Source: MED-G105 sp965263305 (lineage in GTDB: Bacteria > Pseudomonadota > Alphaproteobacteria > Caulobacterales > Parvularculaceae). Taken from it: a stretch of DNA of 64,000 nt. Below, one piece after another: positions 43,722-53,010 of this stretch. The first letter of the stretch is position 1, and the number at the start of each line of letters is the position of its first letter. The translations under genes and the position numbers were made by a program. A model generated the notes under the pieces. The model made no database searches. It was not told the origin of the DNA and saw only the letters and a list, made by a program, of their open reading frames with translations. The DNA lies in NCBI GenBank assembly GCA_965263305.1, contig OZ253666.1, forward strand, positions 1,426,001-1,490,000, written 5' to 3'.

Positions 43722-45017
43722 TCAGGCGTGGGTTTTGAGAACATCCCCCGCCAAATAAAGCGATCCGCAGATCAAAAAGCGCGCGGGGCCGTTCGCCACC
43801 CGGCGCGCTTCTCTTATGGCGCTTTCAACATTGGCGCAGGGCGCCGCATTGAGCCCTGCCTCCATCGCCGCCATAGCAAGGTCTCCAGCTTCTTTCGCCA
43901 ATCCTGAGGTTGACCGCACGGTGTAAACACCCCGTGCTAAGCCGGCGAAGACCTCAAAAAATCCTTTGGCGTCTTTTCCCTCTTGCATGCCCGCGACAAG
44001 AAGCAGGGGTTTGGGGTCTTTTTCTTCCAATTCACCAAGAGCCGCCGCTAATGCGCGCGCGGCATGGGGATTATGTCCGCCATCCAACCAAAGTTCATCA
44101 CCGCCATCCGCTGACGGAATAAGATCCAACAACGGCCCGCGCTTCAGTCGCTGGAGTCTTGCCGGCCACGTCGCCGTTTCCAATCCTTTGGATAGAACCT
44201 CTTCTGTCAAATCAAGGCCAGCGGCCCGTGTCGCCGCAATGGCGAGACCGGCATTTAAATATTGGTGCGCGCCCGTAAGGCGCGGCGGGTTTAAATCGCT
44301 GAGGCCCCGGTCATCTTGATAAACGAGACGCCCATTTTCTGGCCAGACCGTCCAATCGGCCCCATAGGCGAAGGATGTCGCCCCGGTTGAAGCGGCGCAC
44401 GCCTCCAAGACCGCCATCGCCTCAGCCGACTGGGCGCCGATGACGGCGGGTGCGCCTTTGCGCATGATCCCGGCTTTCTCCCGCGCGATTTCACCAATCG
44501 TCTCCCCTAGGAAACGCTGATGATCGAGATCCACCGCGGCGACCAAAGAGGCTAGCGGCCGGGTCAGCACATTCGTTGCATCCAACCGCCCGCCGAGCCC
44601 CACCTCCAGCAGGAGGAAATCCGACGGGGTTTCGGCATAGGCGATAAACGCAGCGCAGGTGATCGTCTCAAAGAAAGTCAGCGGCTCATCGCCCGCCGCA
44701 GCGTCAGCGCGCTCAAGAATTTCGATAAAATAATCTTCGCTTATTTCCTCACCCGCCAAAACGATCCGCTCCGTGGGGCGCACAAGATGAGGGGAGATAA
44801 ATCCGTGAACGTTGTAATCGGCCGCTTCCAAAATCGCACGCAGGAAAGCCATGGTAGAGCCCTTCCCGTTTGTGCCGGCGATATGGAAAACCGGCGGACA
44901 GCGATCTTGCGGACGGTCCAAGGCTTCCAAGGTGCGCACCACGCGGGTCAAGCCAAGGTCAATGAAAGACGGTCGCCGCGCTTCAAGCCGACGAAAATAG
45001 GCTTCCAGCTTTTCCAT
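43722..45017 (-). CDS. folC: Bifunctional dihydrofolate/folylpolyglutamate synthase
   Basis: 431 residues. FolC adds glutamate to dihydropteroate and folates. P-loop VFHIAGTNGKGST near residue 45, LLEVGLGGRLDATNV and the DGGHNPHAARAL ligase motif are characteristic. The Met at 45017 gives the family N-terminus; the longer frame to 45053 adds an Arg-rich segment without a clear site. It lies downstream of accD on the same strand, convergent with trxA. Confidence 0.94.
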   Translation of the reverse strand: MEKLEAYFRRLEARRPSFIDLGLTRVVRTLEALDRPQDRCPPVFHIAGTNGKGSTMAFLRAILEAADYNVHGFISPHLVRPTERIVLAGEEISEDYFIEILERADAAAGDEPLTFFETITCAAFIAYAETPSDFLLLEVGLGGRLDATNVLTRPLASLVAAVDLDHQRFLGETIGEIAREKAGIMRKGAPAVIGAQSAEAMAVLEACAASTGATSFAYGADWTVWPENGRLVYQDDRGLSDLNPPRLTGAHQYLNAGLAIAATRAAGLDLTEEVLSKGLETATWPARLQRLKRGPLLDLIPSADGGDELWLDGGHNPHAARALAAALGELEEKDPKPLLLVAGMQEGKDAKGFFEVFAGLARGVYTVRSTSGLAKEAGDLAMAAMEAGLNAAPCANVESAIREARRVANGPARFLICGSLYLAGDVLKTHA

Positions 45018-45113
45018 AGAGAGCCTTAAGCGCGCCCATGAGACGAGGCGCAAAGTTGACCGGCGGCGCTATCCTGTCGATCGATTCAGCGCCGAGCGGG
45101 GAGAAACGCTGGA

Positions 45114-46055
45114 TTACTCTGCGGCCTTATCAAGAACAACGTTGTCTTCAGACGGAGCATCGCCCTCAGCAGGGGGCGCAATTGGTGTGACCTGTGCCAC
45201 GGTTTTATTTTTCATCAACACCCGCAGGAGTTTTGACAGTGCGCCGCGCAATTCATGGCGATGGACGACCATGTCCACCATGCCCTTGTCTTTCAAAAAC
45301 TCAGACCGCTGAAAGCCCTCCGGCAGTTTTTCCCGGATCGTTTGTTCAATCACCCGCGGACCAGCGAAACAGATAAGCGCTCCTGGTTCCGCAATGTGCA
45401 CATCGCCCAACATCGCGAAGGAGGCGGTGACGCCGCCGGTTGTTGGATGGGTCAACACAACGATAAACGGCAGGCCCGCCTCGCGCATCATCTGAACCGC
45501 GATGGTTGTACGCGGCATTTGCATGAGCGAGAGAATGCCCTCTTGCATGCGCGCGCCGCCTGATGCGGTGAACGCGATCAAAGGGGCACGGCGCTTTATC
45601 GCTTCTTCGGCGGCGGCAAGCATCGCTTCGCCTAGGGCCGCCCCCATGGATCCGCCCATGAATTGGAAATTCTGAACAACCGCGATGAGATCGCGCCCTT
45701 CCAGCTTGCCGGCGGCGATCCGCATCGCGTCGTTCTGGTTCGTCTTCTTGCGGGCGTCGCGTAAGCGATCGACATATTTCTTATCGTCACGGAATTTCAG
45801 CGGGTCCGATGGCGCTTCGGGCGCCGCCAAGTCTTCAAACGCCCCATCGTCAAAAAGAGACTTGAACCGATCCTCCACGGGGATCGCCATGTGGTATCCG
45901 CAGGAAGGGCAAACATGGAGCGCCGCTTCTTTGTCGCGATCGAACACCATCTCGCCGCAACCACCGCATTTCGTCCACAAGGAGTCAGCGTTGTCGTCTT
46001 CGCGCTTGAAAATGTTTTTGATGCCCGGCGGCGTCAAATTTGAAAGCCAGTTCAT
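45114..46055 (-). CDS. accD: Acetyl-CoA carboxylase carboxyltransferase subunit beta
   Basis: 313 residues. It makes malonyl-CoA with AccA. The N-terminal zinc ribbon LWTKCGGCGEMVFDRD ... HVCPSCGYHM has four Cys, and the carboxyltransferase core includes ASGGARMQEGILSLMQMPRT and VLTHPTTGGVTASFAMLGD. It sits between trpA and folC, the usual alphaproteobacterial order trpA-accD-folC. Confidence 0.96.
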   Translation of the reverse strand: MNWLSNLTPPGIKNIFKREDDNADSLWTKCGGCGEMVFDRDKEAALHVCPSCGYHMAIPVEDRFKSLFDDGAFEDLAAPEAPSDPLKFRDDKKYVDRLRDARKKTNQNDAMRIAAGKLEGRDLIAVVQNFQFMGGSMGAALGEAMLAAAEEAIKRRAPLIAFTASGGARMQEGILSLMQMPRTTIAVQMMREAGLPFIVVLTHPTTGGVTASFAMLGDVHIAEPGALICFAGPRVIEQTIREKLPEGFQRSEFLKDKGMVDMVVHRHELRGALSKLLRVLMKNKTVAQVTPIAPPAEGDAPSEDNVVLDKAAE

Positions 46056-46124
46056 GGCCTCTATTCTCCGTTACAAGTTCTTCCGCACCCTAGCCGAAAA
46101 GCCTTAAGCCAAAAGCTAATAGCG

Positions 46125-46949
46125 TTATAGACGGGCGTCCCGCACCGCCTGGCTGATTTCCTGCGCCAGGCTAAGCACGTCTTCTACTGCAATATTGGCG
46201 GCGTCAGCCTCTGCGGCAAGGGCGTTTTCGACGCGCTCCACTAAAGCTGATCCTACCACCACCGCATCTGCAATGGCGCCGATGGCGGCGGCTTTTTCTT
46301 TCGTTTTGACACCAAAACCAACAGCCACAGGCAGCGAGGATGCCGCCCGCAAGGTATTTACCGCCGAAGAAATATCCGATTCCGCCCCGGTTTTCGCCCC
46401 CGTAACCCCGGCGACAGACACGTAATAGATGAATCCAGAGGCGTTCCGCACAACGGCGGGCAGGCGCGCTTGGTCCGTCGTTGGGGTCGCAAGTCGGATA
46501 AAATCGAGCCCCGCCTTCTTCGCAGGCAGGCAAAACTCGTCATCCTCCTCCGGCGGCAAATCAACCACAATCAAGCCGTCGACCCCTGCGTCTTTGGCGT
46601 CGTCCAAAAACCGCGCCACGCCATAAGCGTAAAACGGATTGAAATAGCCCATGAGGATGATCGGGGTTTCTTGCCCGCTGGCGCGGAAGGCCCGGACCAT
46701 ATCGAGGGTCTTCGCCAAGGTCTGCCCGGCTTCGCGTGCACGAATGCCAGCCGCCTGGATCGCCGGCCCGTCGGCCATGGGGTCGGTAAAACAAACCCCC
46801 AACTCGATGAGATCCGCCCCGGCCGCTGGCAGCCCATGCAGGATCCGGGTAGAGGCGTTTAGATCTGGATCGCCCGCCATGATGAACGGAATAAAGGCGG
46901 CGCGCCCTTCTTTTTTCAGAGCGGCGAAACACGCGGCGATACGAGACAT
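46125..46949 (-). CDS. trpA: Tryptophan synthase alpha chain
   Basis: 274 residues. It cleaves indole-3-glycerol phosphate to indole, which TrpB turns into tryptophan. Catalytic motifs are FIPFIMAGDPD, LIELGVCFTDPMADGPAIQAAG (Glu and Asp acid-base residues) and GYFNPFYAYG; TPTTDQ and GFGVKT follow. Its normal partner trpB is not directly upstream; a divergent methyltransferase is there instead. It is followed by accD (69-base gap). Confidence 0.96.
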   Translation of the reverse strand: MSRIAACFAALKKEGRAAFIPFIMAGDPDLNASTRILHGLPAAGADLIELGVCFTDPMADGPAIQAAGIRAREAGQTLAKTLDMVRAFRASGQETPIILMGYFNPFYAYGVARFLDDAKDAGVDGLIVVDLPPEEDDEFCLPAKKAGLDFIRLATPTTDQARLPAVVRNASGFIYYVSVAGVTGAKTGAESDISSAVNTLRAASSLPVAVGFGVKTKEKAAAIGAIADAVVVGSALVERVENALAAEADAANIAVEDVLSLAQEISQAVRDARL

Positions 46950-47106
46950 TCAGGTTCTTTCTGTGAGAGGGGCAGATTTAAGACGGGCTTCATAGCGGAC
47001 CCTCGTCCCCGGGCAAAGCCTCCAGCGAAGGCTACACAGCCAAGAAAGAACAGGGCTAATGAACATTTGATCCTAAGGCTCGGCGGTTCGGCCCATAAAG
47101 CGCGTT

Positions 47107-48267
47107 ATGACAAAACCGACTTACTATGAGTTTTTCGCCGGCGGGGGCATGGCCCGCGCCGGGTTCGGCGCCGGCTGGCGATGCCTCCTCGCGAATGATG
47201 TGAGTGAGAAAAAAGCGCGCGCCTATCGGGAGAATTGGGGCGACGATGATTTCATCCTCGCCGATATCGCCGCCTTGGACGCTGCCGATTTACCGGGCGC
47301 GCCCGACGTCGCCTGGGCGTCTTTTCCGTGTCAGGACTTGTCCCTCGCCGGCGTCGGCGCAGGCCTAAAAGGCGCGCGTTCTGGTGTTTTCTGGTCGTTC
47401 TGGGCGCTGATAACAAACCTGAACAAGGCGGGCCGCGCCCCAGCCATTATCGCCCTTGAAAACGTCACCGGCTTTTTGTCGTCCCGCGGCGGCGAGGATT
47501 TCGAGATGGTTCTGCGCGCCTTCAACAAGGAGGGATATCGATGCGGCGCGCTTGTTATCGACGCCGTCCATTTCACCCCCCAGTCGCGACCAAGGGTCTT
47601 CCTCATCGCCCTCAAAAAAACCGCGCCATTGCCCGCAAACCTTGTCGCCGACAACGCGCCGCCTTTGTGGCGCGGCGCAGCGTTAGAACGCGCCTATGGG
47701 CGGCTATCCGATGATTTAAAAGAAAACTGGGTTTGGTGGCGCCTGCCGAGCCCACGCAGAAATCCGCCGCCCCTGCGCGACATTATCGAACCGGCGCCCA
47801 ATACCGTTGCGTGGGATTCGCCGGAGGCCACGGCGACATTATTGGATATGATGTCGCCGAAAAACGCAGAAAAAGTCGCTGCAATCAAACAACGCGCGAC
47901 CCAAGAAACCCGTGAGTTTGTTGGCGCGTTATACAAGCGCACCCGCATCGTTGATGGGGTGCGTCGTCAGCGCGCCGAAGTGCGGTTCGATGATACGGCC
48001 GGCTGTCTTAGAACGCCCGCGGGCGGGTCAAGCCGGCAGCGACTGCTCTTTGTTGACGCAGATAAAATCCGTTCACGGCTAATCTCACCGCGCGAAACGG
48101 CGCGGTTGATGGGTCTACCGGACAGTTATCTCTTGCCCGAAAAATATAATGAGGCGTATCACCTGACCGGGGACGGTGTTGTCGTGCCCGTTATCGCCCA
48201 TTTAAGAAAACACATTTTCGACCCTCTCATTGCCGCCCAGAACAAAGCGCGGTCGGAAGCGGCGTGA
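47107..48267 (+). CDS. DNA cytosine-5 methyltransferase
   Basis: 386 residues. Motif I EFFAGGGMARAGFG, motif IV SFPCQDLSL with catalytic Cys75, motif VI ENVTG at 118-122, motif VIII QSRPRVFLIAL, and a late ARLMGLPDSYLLP are the C5-methyltransferase set; a target recognition domain lies at about 200-290. It should modify cytosine in a short unknown sequence. No restriction endonuclease is adjacent. Sits between trpA (divergent, 157 bases) and a HAD phosphatase gene. G+C and codon use look like the neighbours. Confidence 0.92.
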   Translation: MTKPTYYEFFAGGGMARAGFGAGWRCLLANDVSEKKARAYRENWGDDDFILADIAALDAADLPGAPDVAWASFPCQDLSLAGVGAGLKGARSGVFWSFWALITNLNKAGRAPAIIALENVTGFLSSRGGEDFEMVLRAFNKEGYRCGALVIDAVHFTPQSRPRVFLIALKKTAPLPANLVADNAPPLWRGAALERAYGRLSDDLKENWVWWRLPSPRRNPPPLRDIIEPAPNTVAWDSPEATATLLDMMSPKNAEKVAAIKQRATQETREFVGALYKRTRIVDGVRRQRAEVRFDDTAGCLRTPAGGSSRQRLLFVDADKIRSRLISPRETARLMGLPDSYLLPEKYNEAYHLTGDGVVVPVIAHLRKHIFDPLIAAQNKARSEAA

Positions 48268-48289
48268 AGCGCCAAACGGATAAAACCCG

Positions 48290-48970
48290 ATGATGAATTT
48301 CGACGCCATTATCTTTGATTGCGACGGCGTGCTCGTCGATTCGGAGGTCATCTCTATCCATGGCGAACGAAAGGCGTTGGAAGAAATGGGCCTCATTTAT
48401 GGGCCTGCGGACTATGTGCGGTTGTTCGTTGGCATGCATGATGGGGCGTTTATTGAAGCGCTAAAGAGCGATTACCGCGAGGCCTTCAACGCCGACCCGC
48501 CGCCAGACTTTAAAGCGCGCATCATGGAAGGACGCCGTCGCGAGAGCCACCGCCTGGCGATCGTAGATGGCGCTGACAAAGCCCTCACACAGGCGTCTGC
48601 CAAGCGGCCGATCGCTGTCGCGTCCTCGGCCGGCGCAGAATATCTCGCCTCAAAACTCTCCCGCATGGGTCTTTACGATATCGCCGCGCCCCATGTTTAC
48701 TCCGCGGATCTTGTGGCGAACGGCAAACCGTCGCCCGATATTTTTCTCCACGCCGCCGCGCAACTCGGCGTCGCGCCACACCGATGCCTTGTGTTGGAGG
48801 ATTCAGAAAACGGCGTCCGAGCCGGCGTCGCCGCTGGCATGACTGTATGTGGGTTTTTGGGCGGCGGCCATATCTATGATGGTCACGGCGAGCGTTTACT
48901 GGCCGTCGGCGCAGAGCATCTTGTTGAATCGCATTATGAATTCGCGGATCGCTTCTTAGGCGCTCTCTAG
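48290..48970 (+). CDS. HAD-superfamily phosphatase / beta-phosphoglucomutase-like hydrolase
   Basis: 226 residues. Motif I FDCDGVLVDSE with the nucleophile Asp and the acid-base Asp, motif II IAVASSAGAEY, and motifs III/IV NGKPSPDIFLHAA and VLEDSENGVRAGVAAGM are typical of the HAD subfamily IA (Gph/PgmB type). The substrate is a sugar phosphate or related compound, not determined. It follows the methyltransferase by 22 bases. Confidence 0.9.
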   Translation: MMNFDAIIFDCDGVLVDSEVISIHGERKALEEMGLIYGPADYVRLFVGMHDGAFIEALKSDYREAFNADPPPDFKARIMEGRRRESHRLAIVDGADKALTQASAKRPIAVASSAGAEYLASKLSRMGLYDIAAPHVYSADLVANGKPSPDIFLHAAAQLGVAPHRCLVLEDSENGVRAGVAAGMTVCGFLGGGHIYDGHGERLLAVGAEHLVESHYEFADRFLGAL

Positions 48971-49192
48971 GTCGACCGTTCCCGTTTCGGGTTGCTCTTC
49001 GCCAACGCAACAGAATATTTTGTTAATTTTCATTAACCTTTTCAAAACTTAACTCCGACCAGCGTGCAACCTCTGATAAGCAACTGCTCGCGCGGGGGGA
49101 ATGGCGTTGCAATCACACGTCAAACAAACTGCGCTTTTCAAAAGTCCCAAAACGGACTGATCAGATATCTTTTGTTGATAAGGATTTTACCC
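48971..49192 (+). promoter_or_regulatory. Promoter region of the small secreted protein gene
   Basis: 222 bases, distinctly AT-rich around 49010-49050, with a small dyad GTTAA-ttttca-TTAAC at 49022-49037. The ribosome site AAGGAT lies just upstream of the ATG at 49193. A dedicated promoter is likely because a strong terminator follows the short gene. Confidence 0.45.
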
Positions 49193-49594
49193 ATGAAAAA
49201 GTTGATCGCGCTCGCGTTTTCGGCTGCTCTCGCCGCCACCGCCGCTCATGCTGGCTCGCAAACGATTGAATTCACCAACGCAGAAAGCGGCACGGTGCAA
49301 TCTTGGACGTTTAACACGGACGGTACGGCCTCCGGCCCTGGCGACATTGCCGCCACGTACACCTGGGACCTAGAAGCCAAGACGCTTTGCGCCGACGTCG
49401 TCGCTGACGAGCCACAAAAGCTTTGCGTCACCTTCGCTGAAGTTCAGGAAACGCCAGAAGTTGGTTTTGAAACCGCTTACACGGCAGACAACGGCTCTGC
49501 CGGTACGGCGAAACTCGTCGCTATTGAAACCGACGAAGCCGGCGAAAAAGCCGCTATGGCTGACGAAGAAGAAAAAGAAGCGCTCGCTAACTAA
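49193..49594 (+). CDS. Small secreted protein of unknown function
   Basis: 133 residues. A clear Sec signal peptide (MKKLIALAFSAALAATAAHA, cleavage after AHA) precedes a beta-rich domain TIEFTNAESGTVQSWTFNTDGT with a Cys pair (TLCADVV and KLCVTF) likely disulfide-bonded in the periplasm, and an acidic C-terminal tail ending EEKEALAN. Not recognised. It has its own promoter region and a strong terminator, suggesting a monocistronic, well-expressed gene. Confidence 0.85.
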   Translation: MKKLIALAFSAALAATAAHAGSQTIEFTNAESGTVQSWTFNTDGTASGPGDIAATYTWDLEAKTLCADVVADEPQKLCVTFAEVQETPEVGFETAYTADNGSAGTAKLVAIETDEAGEKAAMADEEEKEALAN

Positions 49595-49615
49595 GCGTCG
49601 CTAAACAACCTTCTG

Positions 49616-49650
49616 AAAAGCCCGTTATGCGAGAGCATGACGGGCTTTTT
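49616..49650 (+). terminator. Rho-independent terminator after the secreted protein
   Basis: AAAAGCCCGTTATGC ... GCATGACGGGCTTTTT: a 14- to 15-base stem with one mismatch and loop GAGA, followed by a T-run. Good intrinsic terminator, 22 bases after the stop codon. Confidence 0.93.
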
Positions 49651-49720
49651 ACTATGGGAGCGGGCCAACAACCGCTGAAGCTTATTGCGAAATTTTCGCG
49701 GCCGGCTAAGGCTTTGCGAT

Positions 49721-50596
49721 ATGAAAAATTTTATCATCCAATTTGCTCTCGTCGGCTTCTTTTCCGCGATAATCGCCTTTTTCTTCGGCGAACAAACGTT
49801 GCTCGCCGTGCGCGGGGCGATGACGCCAGCGAAGAGCTATGAAGACCTATCAGCCATGGTGCAGCCCGCTATGGTTGTCAAAACCCCGGCCGTCGCATCC
49901 CCGCAAAACCCGGCGCCGGTGTTAATCCAAATGCACGGATGCGGCGGCATGAACCCCACGACCCACGAAGCCTGGGCCGAGCGCGCTAACGATGCCGGAT
50001 ATATGGCGGTGATTGTGGATAGCCACGCCCCCCGCAACATTGATCGAGACCAGGCGATTGCCGAGGTTTGTACGGGTAAAGCGCTGATCGGCCAGGAGCG
50101 CGCCGCCGACATTCTCGCGGCGGTCAATCTCGCCCTGTCCACGGGCGCCGCAGACCCCGATCAAATTTACCTCGCCGGGTGGTCTCATGGGGCATGGACC
50201 ATCATGGATTTTCTTACCATGGGGCCGAAAGCGCGCCCGACAAGCCTGAAAGACGTCCCCGGTCCCTGGCCTGAGATCAAAGGCGCCTTGCTGTTCTACC
50301 CTTATTGCGGACTTGGGGCGCGGACGCGCGTGAAAGCGTGGTCGCAAAAACCAGATATTCTGGCGCTCATCGCCGGACAAGACACCATCGTCGATCATAA
50401 AGCCTGCCGCAGAATGCTCTCTAAATTATCGGCAAAAGGGGTCTCGATTGAAGAGGTATTTTATCCTGAGGCGGATCATGCCTTTGACAATCCGAACTTG
50501 CCGGAGGACCTTACCCATTGGTATCGCGCGGACGATGCCGCCGACGCGGCGGAACGCTTCAGCGCGTTTTTGCGCGACCACGCACCTGCGCCGTAA
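49721..50596 (+). CDS. Dienelactone-hydrolase-like alpha/beta hydrolase, exported or membrane-anchored
   Basis: 291 residues. The N-terminus FIIQFALVGFFSAIIAFFFG is a signal or membrane anchor. The hydrolase core has LIQMHGCGGMNPTTHEAW (oxyanion region), the nucleophile elbow LAGWSHGAWTIMDF (Ser in GWSHG), FYPYCGLG, and a final EADHAFDNP with the catalytic His. Likely substrates are esters or lactones. The ATG at 49721 was chosen; an in-frame ATG at 49685 lies outside the hydrophobic start. Confidence 0.85.
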   Translation: MKNFIIQFALVGFFSAIIAFFFGEQTLLAVRGAMTPAKSYEDLSAMVQPAMVVKTPAVASPQNPAPVLIQMHGCGGMNPTTHEAWAERANDAGYMAVIVDSHAPRNIDRDQAIAEVCTGKALIGQERAADILAAVNLALSTGAADPDQIYLAGWSHGAWTIMDFLTMGPKARPTSLKDVPGPWPEIKGALLFYPYCGLGARTRVKAWSQKPDILALIAGQDTIVDHKACRRMLSKLSAKGVSIEEVFYPEADHAFDNPNLPEDLTHWYRADDAADAAERFSAFLRDHAPAP

Positions 50597-50660
50597 ACGG
50601 ATATGGCGGTGAGAAGCACCACCCAACCAGCGCCAGCGGGCGCGATGCCCCGTCGCCAAA

Positions 50661-51848
50661 ATGACCGTCAAAACTAATTCCCTTCTCCTTCTGATCATCG
50701 CCGAAACCTTGGTCATGGCGGTGTGGTTTTCTTCATCCGCTGTGATGACGTCTTTGGTGCGCGAACAGTCCTTGAGCGCTTTTCAATCGGGGCTTCTTTC
50801 TAGCAGCGTTCAAGGCGGGTTCGCGATCGGCGCTCTAATCTATGCGTTTTTCGGTATCGCCGATCGCTTTGACCCGCGCCGGGTATTCGCCTGCAGCGCC
50901 CTGTTGGCCGGCGGTGCGAACGCCATTCTTCTCATCGTCCAAGCTGACAGTATGGCGGCTGTCGCGTCCCGCGCATTGACCGGCGCCTTTCTAGCCGGCG
51001 TCTATCCCGTTGGCATGAAGATCGCCGTTGGGTGGGGCGATAAGGATCGGGGATTACTCGTTGGATTACTGGTGGGCGCCTTAACCTTGGGTTCGGCCGG
51101 CCCCCATCTCCTTGCATTCTTTGGCGGCGCCGATTGGCGCATCGCCATTCTTTTCTCGAGCCTAGCGGCTGGCATTGGCGGTGTGCTGACATTATTCGCC
51201 GGCCTTGGGCCCCACCACGCAATAGCGCCAAAATTCTCTTTTACCGATTTGGCGCCGGCCTGGACCGATAAGCGTATTCGCCTCGCCTACACCGGTTATC
51301 TCGGCCATATGTGGGAGTTATACGCATTTTGGGCATGGATCGGGGCCGCCTTGTTAGCGGCGCTCAGCACGAAGAATATCGACGGCGCCGAAGCCATCGC
51401 AAAGCTCATTACATTCTTCGTCATCGGCATTGGCGCGCTCGCATGCGTCGGCGCCGGGGCGCTCGCCGATCGCATTGGCAAAGCGGAAACAACGATTGTC
51501 GCGATGGTCGGATCAGCGAGCATGGCGGTTCTGGCCGCTTTGTTCTTTGACGGCCCGCCATTCTTGTTGATCATCATCACGCTTTTTTGGGGCGCATTTG
51601 TAATTGCCGACTCCGCGCAATTCTCCGCCCTTGTCGCCGACGCCGCGCCCGCACAAAGCGCCGGCGCCCTCCTGACGCTTCAAACGGCCCTTGGCTTCGC
51701 CCTCACCATGCTGACCGTGCAGGCGACGCCTCTTGTGGCGAACGTTGTCGGCTGGCCAGGAACTTTCCTTCTCCTTGCCCTTGGGCCCATAATAGGTGTC
51801 ATCGCCATGGCGCCGTTGCGTCGATCACGAACCGCAACCGGAAAATAA
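50661..51848 (+). CDS. MFS transporter
   Basis: 395 residues with about 12 hydrophobic segments. It has the MFS-type repeat of two six-helix halves, with YAFFGIADRFDPRRVF in the loop after helix 2 and ALTGAFLAGVYPVGMK, GALADRIGKAETT in the second half. Substrate unknown. It is followed after 16 bases by the threonine aldolase-like gene and may be cotranscribed; an exported amino-acid product is a guess. Confidence 0.91.
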   Translation: MTVKTNSLLLLIIAETLVMAVWFSSSAVMTSLVREQSLSAFQSGLLSSSVQGGFAIGALIYAFFGIADRFDPRRVFACSALLAGGANAILLIVQADSMAAVASRALTGAFLAGVYPVGMKIAVGWGDKDRGLLVGLLVGALTLGSAGPHLLAFFGGADWRIAILFSSLAAGIGGVLTLFAGLGPHHAIAPKFSFTDLAPAWTDKRIRLAYTGYLGHMWELYAFWAWIGAALLAALSTKNIDGAEAIAKLITFFVIGIGALACVGAGALADRIGKAETTIVAMVGSASMAVLAALFFDGPPFLLIIITLFWGAFVIADSAQFSALVADAAPAQSAGALLTLQTALGFALTMLTVQATPLVANVVGWPGTFLLLALGPIIGVIAMAPLRRSRTATGK

Positions 51849-51864
51849 CAGAGGGTACGCCATC

Positions 51865-52911
51865 ATGAATTTTGCATCCGATAACTGGGCGGGGGCGGCG
51901 CAGCCAATCATGGACGCCGTCATGCGGGCGAATGACGGCGCCGCGCCGGCCTATGGCGGCGATGAGTTGACGAAACGAGTTGAAGAAAAATTCAGCACAC
52001 TGTTTGAACGCGACGTCGCCGTTTTTTTCGTCCCAACAGGGGGCGCGGCGAACGCCCTCGCGATTTCCGTTCTCGCCCCGCCATATGGAATGGTGCTCTG
52101 CCATGAGGAAAGCCATATCCAGATGGATGAATGCGGCGCGGTCGAGTTCTATACCGGCGGTGCGAAGCTGTTGCCCATAAAGGGGCGCGGCGCCAAACTA
52201 ACGCCTGAGAGCGTGACAAAAGCGCTAGGCGGTTTCCCAGAACGCCCGCCCCATGGCGCGCCAGCGAAGGTATTATCCATCACGCAGGCGACCGAATGCG
52301 GCGCTGTCTATACGCCTGCGGAAGTTGCGGCGGTATGTGAGGCGGCCCGAAACGCTGGGCTTAAAAATCATATGGACGGCGCTCGGTTTGCAAATGCTAT
52401 CGCAACGTTAGAGTGCTCGCCAGCGGATGTAACGTGGCGCGCTGGCGTCGACGTTCTTTCTTTTGGCGGTACAAAAAACGGCTGTCTAATGGCCGAGGCC
52501 GTGATTTTTTTCAACAAAGCGCAGGCGGAGGATTTCATCTTCAGGCGAAAGCGGGGCGGCCATTTGTTGTCGAAAATGCGGTTCATCGCCGCCCAATTCG
52601 ACGCCTATTTAGAGGACGGATTATGGTTAAGCCTCGCCGCAAACGCCAACGCCATGGCGCGGCGCCTATCAAACGGCATTGCTGAAATACCAGGATGCAA
52701 AATCTGGTACCCAACACAAATCAATGAAGTTTTCGCATCATTCCCCGGCGACGTTGCAGAAAAGTTGCGGGCAGCGGGCGGCGTATTTTATCCATGGATA
52801 ACCCCGGGGGACCCAGCCGATGGCGCCATGCAGCGATTGATTTGTTCTTATGCGACAACACACAAACAAGTTGATGAATTCCTCGACGCCGTCAAACGCT
52901 TTAGCGCCTGA
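51865..52911 (+). CDS. Threonine-aldolase-family PLP enzyme (low-specificity type)
   Basis: 348 residues of the beta-eliminating lyase family. The start SDNWAGAAQPIMDAVMRAN, FVPTGGAANALAIS, CHEESHIQMDECGAVEF and the PLP-lysine motif LSFGGTKNGCLMAEAV are diagnostic. It should cleave L-threonine (or L-allo-threonine) to glycine and acetaldehyde. The ATG at 51865 follows GAGGG; the longer frame overlaps the MFS gene. Confidence 0.9.
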   Translation: MNFASDNWAGAAQPIMDAVMRANDGAAPAYGGDELTKRVEEKFSTLFERDVAVFFVPTGGAANALAISVLAPPYGMVLCHEESHIQMDECGAVEFYTGGAKLLPIKGRGAKLTPESVTKALGGFPERPPHGAPAKVLSITQATECGAVYTPAEVAAVCEAARNAGLKNHMDGARFANAIATLECSPADVTWRAGVDVLSFGGTKNGCLMAEAVIFFNKAQAEDFIFRRKRGGHLLSKMRFIAAQFDAYLEDGLWLSLAANANAMARRLSNGIAEIPGCKIWYPTQINEVFASFPGDVAEKLRAAGGVFYPWITPGDPADGAMQRLICSYATTHKQVDEFLDAVKRFSA

Positions 52912-53010
52912 GGATCACAAATGTTTCACGTCCATTTGATTCCGCTTTTGCAAACAACCGCCTACATAAAGCGTCATCTTCTTCGCTGATTCAAAAAAGG
53001 CCTTTTGCCC

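Noticed and set aside
46950..47106. Remnant of trpB or a trp leader upstream of trpA
   Set aside because: No TrpB motifs, no Trp-rich leader peptide and no attenuator hairpin could be seen in these 157 bases.
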